A stretch of 64,000 bases of DNA from Winogradskyella psychrotolerans RS-3 (GTDB taxonomy: Bacteria; Bacteroidota; Bacteroidia; Flavobacteriales; Flavobacteriaceae): NCBI RefSeq assembly GCF_000427335.1, contig NZ_ATMR01000095.1:142123-206122 (forward strand), written 5' to 3'. The notes under the pieces are model-generated. The model was not told the DNA's origin. It did no database searches and saw only the letters and a program-made list of their open reading frames with translations. A program made the position numbers and the translations under genes. Of the stretch, positions 38,226 through 48,120 are shown in pieces (position 1 is the stretch's first letter; each line of letters begins with the position of its first letter).

Positions 38226-39560
38226 ATGGAAAGAAGAAATTTTATTAAAAATTCAGTTTTAGCTGGAGCCGGACTTTTAACCTCATCAAAAGTATTAGAT
38301 AGCGTCTTAGGCTTTCATAATAGTTCATCAGATGCATTAAAAATAGCCTACATTGGATGTGGAGGAAGAGGTGCAAGAGCAGTGAAAGCAGCTTTAGATT
38401 TAGAAATTCCCACAGAGCTTGTTGCCATGTGTGATTTGTTTAAAGACAAAATTGATCACAGAGAAAAAGTATTATTAAAGGCAGTGAAAAACAAAAGCAG
38501 AATAAAAGTAACTGAAGACACTAAATTTACTGGTTTCCAAGGCTATAAAGATGCAATTGCTTTAGCAGATATTGTATTCATTACAACTCCTGCCGCATTT
38601 AAACCTGCTATTTTTCAAGAAGCTATAAAACAAGGAAAACACGTATTTATAGAAAAACCTGTTTGTGTAGATTCTATCGGTTTTCAGCAAGTTATAGCTG
38701 CAGCTTCATTAGCGAAACAAAATAAATTGTACGTAGCAGCTGGATTACAAAGAAGATATTCTCCAGGATACCAAGCTGTAGTTAACGAAATACATGATGG
38801 AGCAATTGGTGAAATTCATACCGCAGAATGTTATTGGCTAGGAAAACCTATAGGAGATTTAGAACGTAAGAGAGAAGAACAGTGGACAGAAATGGAATTT
38901 CAAAATAGACATTGGAGATCGTTTGCTTGGGTAAGTGGAGGAAATATTGAAGAGTTTCATGTGCATAATTTAGACATTGTAAACTGGGTTTTAAATGAAA
39001 CTAATCCACAATCTGTAATCGCTTTAGGAGGGAAATCTCCTGATAAGAATTTCTCAGGTTCTTTGGGCGGTTTTGATAGCTTAACCTCTAACTTCAAATA
39101 TAAAAATGATGTGTCTTTGCATAGTTATAGTAGAAATATACCAAATTGTAAAAATAAAAATGGAGAGTATTTTTATGGAACAAAAGGTAAGTGTATTATT
39201 ACTGAAGACGCTGTAATTTATAATAATAAAGGAAAAGAAGTTTTTAGAGCAAGTAGTAAAGAATACGGTCGCCTGCATGGCTCATTCGACTTAGTTCAGA
39301 AAAATTTAATTGAAAGTATTTACCATAATAAACCTTATTTTAATGACGCTTTTTATGCCGCAAAATCATCTATGACAGGGGTTTTTGGTAGAATGGCTGG
39401 TTGGTCTGGTAAAGAACTACAATGGGACGAAGCTATACAGTCTAAGGTTCCTTTATTCAATTACACAGATGACATTAATATGAGTTCAACTCCACCTGTT
39501 TTGCCAAATGAATTTGGAGATTATCCGGTTCCAATTCCAGGTAAGACAATTGTTTTATAA
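38226..39560 (+). CDS. Gfo/Idh/MocA family oxidoreductase, Tat-exported
   Basis: A 444-aa NAD(P)-dependent sugar oxidoreductase. The N-terminus MERRNFIKNSVLAGAG is a twin-arginine signal, so it is exported folded with its cofactor. Then come the Rossmann motif IAYIGCGGRGARAV (about 39-52), the EKPVC motif (about 144-148) typical of the family, and a C-terminal alpha/beta domain with EEFHVHNLDIVNWVL. Members in polysaccharide loci act as dehydrogenases or as oxidation-dependent glycosidases. It stands 30 bases after the FGE-like gene and 25 before the next sulfatase. Together with the DUF1080 gene it suggests a keto-sugar step. Confidence 0.88.
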   Translation: MERRNFIKNSVLAGAGLLTSSKVLDSVLGFHNSSSDALKIAYIGCGGRGARAVKAALDLEIPTELVAMCDLFKDKIDHREKVLLKAVKNKSRIKVTEDTKFTGFQGYKDAIALADIVFITTPAAFKPAIFQEAIKQGKHVFIEKPVCVDSIGFQQVIAAASLAKQNKLYVAAGLQRRYSPGYQAVVNEIHDGAIGEIHTAECYWLGKPIGDLERKREEQWTEMEFQNRHWRSFAWVSGGNIEEFHVHNLDIVNWVLNETNPQSVIALGGKSPDKNFSGSLGGFDSLTSNFKYKNDVSLHSYSRNIPNCKNKNGEYFYGTKGKCIITEDAVIYNNKGKEVFRASSKEYGRLHGSFDLVQKNLIESIYHNKPYFNDAFYAAKSSMTGVFGRMAGWSGKELQWDEAIQSKVPLFNYTDDINMSSTPPVLPNEFGDYPVPIPGKTIVL

Positions 39561-39585
39561 TCAGTTTAAATTAAGAATTTCAATA

Positions 39586-41049
39586 ATGAGAAAGTACAAC
39601 TTTTTATTACTATTTACTACAGTGCTATTTCTTAATAGCTATAGTCAATCTAAACAAAATCAAAATAGCCAAAAACCCAATGTAGTAATCATTTTTATAG
39701 ACGATGAAGGTTATGGTGATGTAGGAAGTTATGGCGCAACTGGTTTCCAAACACCTAATTTGGATCATATGGCGAGTAAAGGAATGAGGTTTACAAATTA
39801 TTATGCAGCTCAACCTGTTTGTAGTGCTTCACGTGCTGGCATTTTAACAGGTTCTTATCCCAATAGAATAGGAATTTCAGCGGCTTTAACTCCACTCCAT
39901 AAAAAAGGACTTAATTCCAATGAATTAACAATTGCCGAAATGTTTAAGGAACAAGGATATAAAACGGCTTGTTTTGGTAAATGGCATTTAGGATGGCAAA
40001 AAGAATTTTTACCATTACAACATGGTTTTGATGAGTATGTAGGTTTACCATATTCAAATGATATGTGGCCACGTAACAACATAACTGGAGAAAAAGTACC
40101 CACAACACATAAACGATCAAGATATCCAGAACTTCCATTGATGGAAGGCAATGAAATTAAAAAATATATAACATCGTTAGAAGACCAAGACGAGTTAACA
40201 ACACTTTACACAGAGAAAGCTGTTGATTTTATCAATAAAAACGCAAAAGATCCCTTCTTTTTATATGTTCCTCACACTATGGGTCATGTGCCACTTGGTG
40301 TATCTGATAAGTTTAGAGGTAAAAGCGAGCAAGGATTATATGGAGATGTTATGATGGAAATTGATTGGTCTGTTGGAGAGATAAGTAAAGCATTAGAAAA
40401 GAATAAAATTGCAGATAACACTATTTTTATTTTTACCACAGACAATGGACCTTGGTTAAACTATGGGAATCATGCTGGATCATCTGGAGGATTAAGAGAA
40501 GGTAAATTATCTAGTTGGGAAGGTGGTCAACGTGTTCCGTTTATTATTCGTTGGCCTGGTAATGTACCTGAAGGAACGGTTTGTAATAAATTAGCCTGTG
40601 CTATAGATTTACTTCCTACCCTTGCGGCTATTACAGATGGAAAACTATCTGAAAATAAAATTGATGGCGTAGATATATCATCACTTTGGAAAGGAGATTT
40701 TGAAGCAACACCTCGTGAAACGATTCTTTATTATTATAGAAGAAATAACTTAAACGCAGTTAGAAAAGGAAACTGGAAGTTAGTTTTACCACATAAATAT
40801 AATTCTAACGATACAATAGCAGGAAATGATGGTGTTCATGGAAAAACGAAAAAAATGGCTATTGAGCAACCTGAACTTTATAATCTATCTAGAGATCCAG
40901 GAGAGCAATACAATGTAATCGCTTCTCACCCAGAAAAAGTAAAAGAACTTATGGTAGTTGTCGAAAAATACCGAAAAGAATTAGGAGATTTAAATGTGGG
41001 AATCGCAAAAGGAAGTGAGAACAGAGAAATAGGTGAACTCAAAAAATAA
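39586..41049 (+). CDS. S1-family sulfatase (CSASR type)
   Basis: A 487-aa secreted sulfatase, signal peptide ending NSYSQ. The ATG at 39586 is chosen because the frame upstream to 39508 overlaps the oxidoreductase gene. Motifs: FIDDEGYGDVGSYG (about 37-50), CSASR with Cys79 where Ala replaces the usual Pro, GKWHLGW, TTDNGPW. The overall pattern fits the arylsulfatase A-like group often given as galactose/GalNAc sulfatases; actual target unknown. Intact and full length. Confidence 0.93.
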   Translation: MRKYNFLLLFTTVLFLNSYSQSKQNQNSQKPNVVIIFIDDEGYGDVGSYGATGFQTPNLDHMASKGMRFTNYYAAQPVCSASRAGILTGSYPNRIGISAALTPLHKKGLNSNELTIAEMFKEQGYKTACFGKWHLGWQKEFLPLQHGFDEYVGLPYSNDMWPRNNITGEKVPTTHKRSRYPELPLMEGNEIKKYITSLEDQDELTTLYTEKAVDFINKNAKDPFFLYVPHTMGHVPLGVSDKFRGKSEQGLYGDVMMEIDWSVGEISKALEKNKIADNTIFIFTTDNGPWLNYGNHAGSSGGLREGKLSSWEGGQRVPFIIRWPGNVPEGTVCNKLACAIDLLPTLAAITDGKLSENKIDGVDISSLWKGDFEATPRETILYYYRRNNLNAVRKGNWKLVLPHKYNSNDTIAGNDGVHGKTKKMAIEQPELYNLSRDPGEQYNVIASHPEKVKELMVVVEKYRKELGDLNVGIAKGSENREIGELKK

Positions 41050-41100
41050 ATAAACTTTCACATAGACTCTGACTATACTTCAGAGTATATAAAATTTAGC

Positions 41101-41155
41101 AGCACGTTTAGAGAAATATTTAGGAATCGTACTTGTATTATAAATGGGTATTAAT
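41101..41155 (+). promoter_or_regulatory. Weak match to the shared promoter element
   Basis: Half-site-like AGCAC at 41101 and AGGAA at 41122, exactly 21 bp apart, lie upstream of the sulfatase at 41196. A TTTAGAGAAA stretch at 41107 also resembles the usual box but is out of register. No good TANNTTTG sits at the expected place (41148). It could be a weak or decayed copy inside the operon. Confidence 0.22.
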
Positions 41156-41195
41156 GGAACTGATTTTACCCAAAAAAATAATTAATTTAATAGTT

Positions 41196-42620
41196 ATGAA
41201 AAATATTAAAAATGTAATAGGAATAACATTCCTTTTTTTTAGTGTTTCTATGATTTCACAGGAAGTAAAAAAGCCAAATATTATATTAATTATGGCTGAT
41301 GATGTAAGCTGGAATTGTTTTGGGACTTACGGTGCCGAAGATTATGAAACACCTAACATTGATGCCTTAGCTTCCAAAGGCATAAAGTTTAATCACTGTT
41401 ATTCTACACCAATTTGCACGCCTTCTAGGGTGAAAATTATGACGGGTCAATATAATTTCAGGAATTACACCCATTTTGGATACCTTAATCCTAAAGACAA
41501 AACATTTGGGCACTTAATGAAAGATGCTGGCTATAAAACGGCTATTGCTGGTAAATGGCAATTAAACGGATTGTACCATAATGCAGAAGGTAGTTTAGAC
41601 GCAAATAGACCACAAAAAGCTGGTTTTGATGAGTCTTATTTATGGCAAGTAACAACACAAAAAAAAGCCCTAAACGGAGGTGAACGTTTTTGGAGTCCAC
41701 CCTTAGAACGTAATGGAAAATTGATAAGCACAGAAGAGAATATGGGAAAATACGGTCCTGATATTATGTCTGACTTTGTTTGTGATTTTATTGAAGAGAA
41801 TAAAGACGAACCCTTCTTTGTGTATTATCCAACTGTTTTGGTTCATAGTCCTTTTGTACCAACGCCAGAAACAATCGGCGACCAACCAAAAGGTCAAAGC
41901 GCTAATAGAGCACCCAGAGACAGAAAATTGAAAAAAGACAATTATGTGGCTATGGTTAATTATTTGGATAAAATTGTTGGCAAAATTGTAAAGAAAGTAG
42001 AAGATGAAGGGCTGCTTGAAAATACCATTATTTTATTTACATCAGACAATGGGACAGAGTCTATAACTTCTCGTTGGAATGGGCAAAATATTAAAGGAGC
42101 CAAAGGAGAAACAGTAGACATGGGCACACATGTTCCATTTATAGCCTATTGGAAAGGACATACGCCAAAGGGCATGGAAAGTGAAGACTTAATAGACTTT
42201 ACAGATTTCTATACCACCTTTGCGGATATTGCTTCCTTAAATTTGACAGATAAAGACCCTATTGACGGACGTAGTTTTTTACCACAACTACAAGGGGAAA
42301 CAGGAAAACCAAGAGAATGGGTATTTTGGCACTATCAACCTTACTGGGGAAAAGCAGGAAAATATAAAGGCGCTCAATTCGTAAGAAATCAAGAGTATAA
42401 ATTGTATCGTAATGGAGGTATGTACCATATACCTAGTGATATTCATGAAACGAAGAATTTACTATTAGAAGAACTTAATACTTCGCTTATATTCACAAAA
42501 ACAATTCTTCAAAACGTGCTCGAACAAGCTCCTCCTGCTCCATCAGTTGATGAGGATAGAGAATCAAAAGAAAGACCTGTATATCCATCTTGGAAGAATA
42601 TGGTTAACCCAAATGATTAA
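41196..42620 (+). CDS. S1-family sulfatase
   Basis: A 474-aa secreted sulfatase, signal peptide ending SMISQ; the ATG at 41196 opens the signal and is preferred over the open frame from 41133. Motifs: MADDVSWNCFG (about 33-43), CTPSR with Cys74, and TSDNGTES. The usual GKWH reads AGKWQLNG, with Gln in place of His, so sulfate contact differs. A 146-base gap precedes it, longer than most in this operon, and holds only a weak promoter-like match. Confidence 0.92.
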   Translation: MKNIKNVIGITFLFFSVSMISQEVKKPNIILIMADDVSWNCFGTYGAEDYETPNIDALASKGIKFNHCYSTPICTPSRVKIMTGQYNFRNYTHFGYLNPKDKTFGHLMKDAGYKTAIAGKWQLNGLYHNAEGSLDANRPQKAGFDESYLWQVTTQKKALNGGERFWSPPLERNGKLISTEENMGKYGPDIMSDFVCDFIEENKDEPFFVYYPTVLVHSPFVPTPETIGDQPKGQSANRAPRDRKLKKDNYVAMVNYLDKIVGKIVKKVEDEGLLENTIILFTSDNGTESITSRWNGQNIKGAKGETVDMGTHVPFIAYWKGHTPKGMESEDLIDFTDFYTTFADIASLNLTDKDPIDGRSFLPQLQGETGKPREWVFWHYQPYWGKAGKYKGAQFVRNQEYKLYRNGGMYHIPSDIHETKNLLLEELNTSLIFTKTILQNVLEQAPPAPSVDEDRESKERPVYPSWKNMVNPND

Positions 42621-42649
42621 TCGAGTACAATACTCAAACACAAAAGATT

Positions 42650-44211
42650 ATGATTAGCAACAAATTAAAAGTTTTAGTCATTATAATATTCTCGATTTTT
42701 ATCTCCATAGATTCGGCATTTGGGCAAAAAAACGAACAACGACCAAACATCGTTTTAATTATGGGTGATGACATTGGCTTTTCTGATATTGGATCTTTTG
42801 GAGGAGAAATAGAGACCCCTAATATTGATCGATTAGCCAATGAAGGGATGCGTTTTACAACCTTTTATAATATGGCCAAATGCTCGCCTACAAGGTCATC
42901 ATTGTTAACAGGCTTATATACGGGTGGAAATGGAGCTGTTCATTTAGCCAATTTGACAAAAGAAAGAGGTTATATCAATATCATGAGTGGAAAAGAACAC
43001 TTTAATAACTGGGTACCTGAGTACTGTAAAGCGGAAAATGCATTTGACCATTCCTTTCTTTTTGGGCAACAACAGAATATTTCTTACCTCCATCTGGAAA
43101 ATTCTCTGAACCGTATTTTTTAGAAGGAAAGCAATTAGATCCAAGCGATATTAAACATGAAATTTCACCAATGTATCAAACCGATTTTATCACAGATTAT
43201 GCATTGAATTGGTTGGATGAATCTATTAAAGGAGAGGACAAGCCTTTCTTTCTATATCTACCTTATCACGCTGCTCATTATCCATTACAAGCAAGACCGA
43301 AGGATATTGAAAAATACAAAGGAAAATATAAAAAAGGTTGGGATGAATTACGAAAAGAACGCTTCAATAAAATGCAAAAAATTGGGATAATACCTAAAGA
43401 CGTGAAATTAAGCCCACCTGAGAACGATTTAAATAGAAAAGGGAAGCCATTTGTTCCAGAATATAAAGAATATTATCCATGGGACGATTTAACGGAAGAG
43501 AAAAAAGATTCTCTTGATCTTGAGATGGCAGTGTACGCAGCCATTATAGATAGAATGGATCAGAATATTGGTCGAGTATTAAAAAAATTAGAAGACGAGA
43601 ATAAATTAGAAAACACCTTAATCCTGTTTTTAGTAGACAATGGCTCATGTCTTTTTTTTAAAAATCAAATTACAGATGTACAGCCCGGACCTGCAAACTC
43701 CTACTGGAGCTTACGTACTTCTTGGGCTAATTTAGGAAACACGCCTTATAGACAATATAAACAAGCAGGACATGAAGGTGGAAGTCATACACCATTTATT
43801 GCATATTGGCCTAATAAAATTAAACCCAATACAATTACAAATCAACCAGCACATGTAGTTGATATAGCACCAACTTTTTTGGATGTTTTAGATATGGAAT
43901 ACCCTGAGACCATTCACGGATATAATACAGAACCTTTACATGGAAGTTCTTTACTTCCAATCTTTGAAGGTAAACAAAGAGAAGAACCCGATTATTTTAT
44001 CTCCGGAGTTAAGAATATGAGAATGTTTAGAAGTGGTGATTACAAAATTGTACAACTAAATGGAGGTCAATGGGAATTATACAATATAATAAAAGACCCA
44101 ACAGAGGTTAATAATCTTGCTAGCACTCTTCCTGAAAAAGTAGAAGAATTGGAATCAAAATTTAGTACGACACCTTTAGGATATACAGATCGTAAAAAAA
44201 GAAAAAACTAA
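42650..44211 (+). pseudogene. S1-family sulfatase, frameshifted
   Basis: Two open segments form one sulfatase. The first has signal peptide ending AFGQ, MGDDIGFSDIG, CSPTR with Cys78, and SGKEHFNNW in place of GKWH. The second has DKPFFLYLPYHAAHYPLQ in parts and LVDNGSC, a variant of the usual SDNG. One extra T in the five-T run at 43059-43063 restores DHSFLFWATTEYFLPPSG and joins them. Active-site and insert pattern (long Lys/Glu-rich stretch at about 210-290) are unlike the other sulfatases here. Last gene of the operon that starts at 33193. Confidence 0.82.
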
Positions 44212-44334
44212 AAAGTAAGATTAACATTTTAAAAATAAGCCCTGTAGGTTTACACAAATCGATTGGTGTTATACATTAAAAACAATATTTAAAATAGATG
44301 TAATTCTTAATATTGCGATTTGATGGCAGTTTTG

Positions 44335-44389
44335 AGCAATGATTTAGTGAATGAGAGTAAATAAAGTTGAGTTGCTAGTGCTATTTTTA
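44335..44389 (+). promoter_or_regulatory. Shared 55-bp promoter element, T9SS hydrolase operon
   Basis: Half-site 1 AGCAA at 44335, box ATGAGAGTAA at 44351 (half-site 2 AGTAA at 44356), -7 box TATTTTTA at 44382-44389. The leader to the ATG at 44458 is longer (76 bases from the -7 box) than at the other copies. Confidence 0.55.
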
Positions 44390-44457
44390 CATAGCCTTCA
44401 AAATGTGAAAACCATGTTTCATTTAGTGGCTATTTAATCAAGTATACAACTATAATC

Positions 44458-46422
44458 ATGTATAAGTTTTTAACATCTTTCTTGTTTTTTCTAGCATTTG
44501 TTCAGATTTCTAATGCACAATTTTTATGGTACGAAAATGAATCAAACATCTATAAAATTGAACAAGAAAGTACAAGCTCAGGCACATTTCTTAGAGATGT
44601 TCCAAATCCAAATACTACCGGAATAAATACAAATACAACCGTTTCTAAATTTAATAGAGAAGAAGGCACAAGTGCTTTTTTACAATTCGATTTATACAAC
44701 ACTGTAATCGATTTTTCAGGATATGCTGTAACATTCAAAGCCTATATCGATATACCAACAGCAGCATTAACAGCAAATAATTCAAAAATAAGTGTGCATT
44801 TATCTCATGCTACGGTAAGTTCGGAAAGTGAAATAGAGCTCAATTTTACCGTTGGGCAACAATGGGAAACATTTACCTTTAATTTTAATGGGACTTCAAT
44901 ACCTAACGCCATTATCAATGCTAATGGTTATCAACATATTGCATTAGGTTTTGCCAATGGCACAGCATCAGTTCCTACAACTACGTATTATATAGACTCT
45001 ATTAGTGGCACAACAGACCAAATAGTGGACGTCGCTCCTCACCCAGCCTCATGGTTGTCAGGCTCATGGGGAATTACGTTTCCGGTTTTTGGAGGGGAGC
45101 GTTTAGATTCTGAAGTGGCAGGCGGTTACAATCTTCCTGCTGGTGCACAAGAAGTAGTAGATGAATTGCCTGCTGTAGGCCATGTGATTACAAACTTGTC
45201 TTATTTTGCCCATTCGCATTATTTCGCACTTAGACAGAATAGCAATGTTGATGTCGCTACTGAAATCCATGAAGCATTAGTGCCTAGTGTAGCCAATCAA
45301 AACATTATTTTTGAGGTCATGCAAACATTCATAGACGATGGTAAAAAGGTGATTTTGTACATCTCTACCAATTACTTAGATAGAGCTATTGATGATGGCG
45401 CAGACATTGAAGCCGCTTGGATCAATTACTACACTAACAATTTTGCAGGCGACGAATATGCAGCATACAAGGATTTAATTGAAGGCTTTGTACTCGAAGT
45501 TAAAGATTATGCCGATGGCTATTGGTTAGATACCACTTCAAAACTACACAATGATGGGCATTTAGAAGATTTTGTGCAAATGATTAAAAATACCGATCCT
45601 ACTGCAATTATAGGAGCACAACCTACAGGGCTTTATTTTACAGATGAAAATGGCGACAATCTTTTGGTAGATTCTGATGGTATTGATGACGAGGATGATA
45701 GCGACTATAGAATTATAAAGTTTGAAGCCAATAGTACCTATCAAGATTATACCAAAGGCCATGTGACACCACTTGGCCAAGGCGCACCACCAAACTCTTG
45801 GGCTTATGAAGAATATACCATACCTAATATGGTAGAAAACCCATGGTCTATGTACGAAGGTAATACCGTACTAAAACACGTTTGGTTTCCTATTAGAGAA
45901 AAATGGCATGTATCTTCTCATCCCATAGTATTTGGTATTGAAGATGCATATAGATTTACTAAGCGCTTGGTACAAGCCAATGCTGCCTTAACCTTTGCAA
46001 CGACTATCGATGATACAGGAAGTGATAAAGGGTATATGATGGATGATGAAATGTTAATCATGAAAGCTATTAACGACAGACTTATATCTATTCCTATTGC
46101 AGAATGTGAACCATATGTAAGACCTGAAGGTGCTCATTTGGTTGGTGAAGCAGCTTTGTCTGTGCTAAATTATAATTCATCGGAAGTCGAATTTTTCCCC
46201 AATCCTGCATCAGAGACTTTAACCCTTAACCGTATGACTTCAGAAGTCAACCACATCACTGTTTTTAATACCATCGGAACAAAGGTGCTGGAAAAAGTAT
46301 GGCATAATGGCTCTACAACAACACAATTAGATATGAGATCGCTCGATTCAGGCATTTATTTTGTAAAACTATCCAATAGTAATCATTATAGCATCACTCG
46401 AAAAATAATAGTATCTAAATAA
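44458..46422 (+). CDS. T9SS-secreted putative glycan hydrolase (paralog 1 of 2)
   Basis: A 654-aa protein, signal peptide ending ISNAQ. Residues about 20-180 form a beta-sandwich module (starts FLWYENES, ends YYIDSISG). The middle (about 195-560) looks like a TIM-barrel hydrolase: VIFEVMQTF, KKVILYISTNY, GYWLDTTS with Asp358 as a candidate nucleophile, GQGAPPNSWAYEEY with paired Glu, and a later YVRPEGAHLVGE. The last 75 residues are a T9SS sorting domain (FFPNPASETLTL ... GIYFVKLSN). Paralog of 60064. The GYW-hydrophobic-Asp strand is reminiscent of the GH29 nucleophile strand, so an endo-acting fucanase related to that clan is my guess, not shown. Confidence 0.72.
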   Translation: MYKFLTSFLFFLAFVQISNAQFLWYENESNIYKIEQESTSSGTFLRDVPNPNTTGINTNTTVSKFNREEGTSAFLQFDLYNTVIDFSGYAVTFKAYIDIPTAALTANNSKISVHLSHATVSSESEIELNFTVGQQWETFTFNFNGTSIPNAIINANGYQHIALGFANGTASVPTTTYYIDSISGTTDQIVDVAPHPASWLSGSWGITFPVFGGERLDSEVAGGYNLPAGAQEVVDELPAVGHVITNLSYFAHSHYFALRQNSNVDVATEIHEALVPSVANQNIIFEVMQTFIDDGKKVILYISTNYLDRAIDDGADIEAAWINYYTNNFAGDEYAAYKDLIEGFVLEVKDYADGYWLDTTSKLHNDGHLEDFVQMIKNTDPTAIIGAQPTGLYFTDENGDNLLVDSDGIDDEDDSDYRIIKFEANSTYQDYTKGHVTPLGQGAPPNSWAYEEYTIPNMVENPWSMYEGNTVLKHVWFPIREKWHVSSHPIVFGIEDAYRFTKRLVQANAALTFATTIDDTGSDKGYMMDDEMLIMKAINDRLISIPIAECEPYVRPEGAHLVGEAALSVLNYNSSEVEFFPNPASETLTLNRMTSEVNHITVFNTIGTKVLEKVWHNGSTTTQLDMRSLDSGIYFVKLSNSNHYSITRKIIVSK

Positions 46423-46463
46423 AAAAAACTCAAACCACCTATATAAAATAATCGTAAAAGTTT

Positions 46464-48070
46464 ATGAAAAAAATATTTCTATCATTAATCATCTGCACAA
46501 TTACAGCAAGTAGTTTTGCACAAGACAAACCAAACATTATCTTCCTTTTGTCAGATGATCAAACCAATATTGCAACAGGTTGTTATGGGAATGACCAAGT
46601 TGTAACACCTAACATGGATGCCTTAGCAAAAGAAGGTGTTTTATTTGAAAATCATTATAACACCACCGCCATTTGTATGGCAAGTAGAGCCGTTATTTTA
46701 ACAGGTATGTATGAATACAAAGCGGGTTGTAATTTTGATCACGGTCCTTTAAGAAAAGAGAAGTTTGCTAAATCTTATCCTGTTCTTTTAAGAGAACAAG
46801 GCTATTATACAGGTTTTGCGGGTAAATTTGGATTGGCTGTTTCTGATGAAGGTAATAGTACCAGACACAATAGTTGGGATGCACTTCCGGTAGATGATTT
46901 TGATAATTGGGCAGGTGGTTTAGGCCAAACAAGTTACAAAACGGCCAACAACAAGTATATGGCTAAATATGCTGAAAAATATCCACATAGCACAAGAGCT
47001 TATGCCGCTTGGGCTGAGGATTTTATTATTGAAGCAAAAGAATCAGGCAAACCTTTTTCTATGTCTATCAGTTTTAAAGCACCACATATGCCATTTTCAC
47101 CAGACCAATATTTTGATTATGTCTACGAAGGAAAAACCTATAAAAAACCAGATAACTATGGTGCCGAAAATGCAACTCATTTAGCGCCACAAGCCAAGAC
47201 AGGAAGGCAATATAACGACTATACGTTTTGGCGCGATTCTGAAGAAAGTTACCAAAAAACGATTAAAAATTACAATCAGTTAATCCATGGTGTCGATTAT
47301 GCATTAGGAATGATTAGAAAAATGTTAGAAGAACAAGGGGTTGCAGATAATACCATTATCATATTTACAAGTGATAATGGGTATAGCTGTGGAGCACATA
47401 ATATGGGCGGAAAAGTATTACCTTATGAAGAAGCTTCAAAATCGCCTTTAATTATTTACGATCCTAGAACTCCTATCAAAGAAAGAGGCGTGAGACGTGA
47501 AGAAATTACAGCAAACATCGATATGGCTCCAACGATTTTAAGATATGCAGGTATTGAACCTCCAGCAAATATGGATGGTGAAGATTTACGTTTATTAATC
47601 GAAAAGCCAAAGAAATTTAAACGTGAAACCGTTGCACTTACAAATATGTGGGGCAATGACGAAATACAAGCCATGGGGGTGGTGTCTAAAGATTGGAAAT
47701 ACATTTTCTGGAATTATGAAGATGATAACATGGATACAACCGAAGAGCTTTACCATATCGGAAAAGATCGACTAGAAATGACGAACAAAGTCAACGATCC
47801 TTCTGCTGAAAAACAGCTTCAAAAAATGCGAGCGATATACGATGTACAACTTGCTAAATTAAAAAAGAAGCGGCGGCAGATAATTTATATCAAAAATATG
47901 CCGTGTTATTTGATAGAAGTGCAACAGCCGAAGATAAAAAGCCTTTTTTGATTGGAAAGTCTAATAAATCGTCTGACGAAGAAAAACCGATTAAAAAGAA
48001 CAAAACGAAGAAAAACAAGAACAAAAAAAGAATAAGAAAACTAATTTCGTTCATCAAAATAAGCCTTTAG
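46464..48070 (+). pseudogene. S1-family sulfatase, frameshifted near the C-terminus
   Basis: A sulfatase with signal peptide ending SSFAQ, LSDDQTNIATGC (about 29-40), CMASR with Cys71 and TSDNGYSCGAH. GKWH is replaced by AGKFGLAV, lacking the His. The frame as read stops at 47951 with an unlikely tail. One extra A in the six-A run at 47861-47866 gives LKKEAAADNLYQKYAVLFDRS and a Lys/Asn-rich end at 48070; a further A in the run 48023-48029 would extend it to 48090. The catalytic domain is complete, so the enzyme would work even if the shift were real. Confidence 0.82.
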
Positions 48071-48120
48071 AACTTATACGTTCAACATAAACTCATCTAA
48101 TAATTTTTTACATAAATACA

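Noticed and set aside
41101..41155. A ninth full copy of the shared promoter element before the sulfatase at 41196
   Set aside because: Two half-site-like words are 21 bp apart, but there is no acceptable -7 box at the fixed distance, so it is kept only as a weak candidate.
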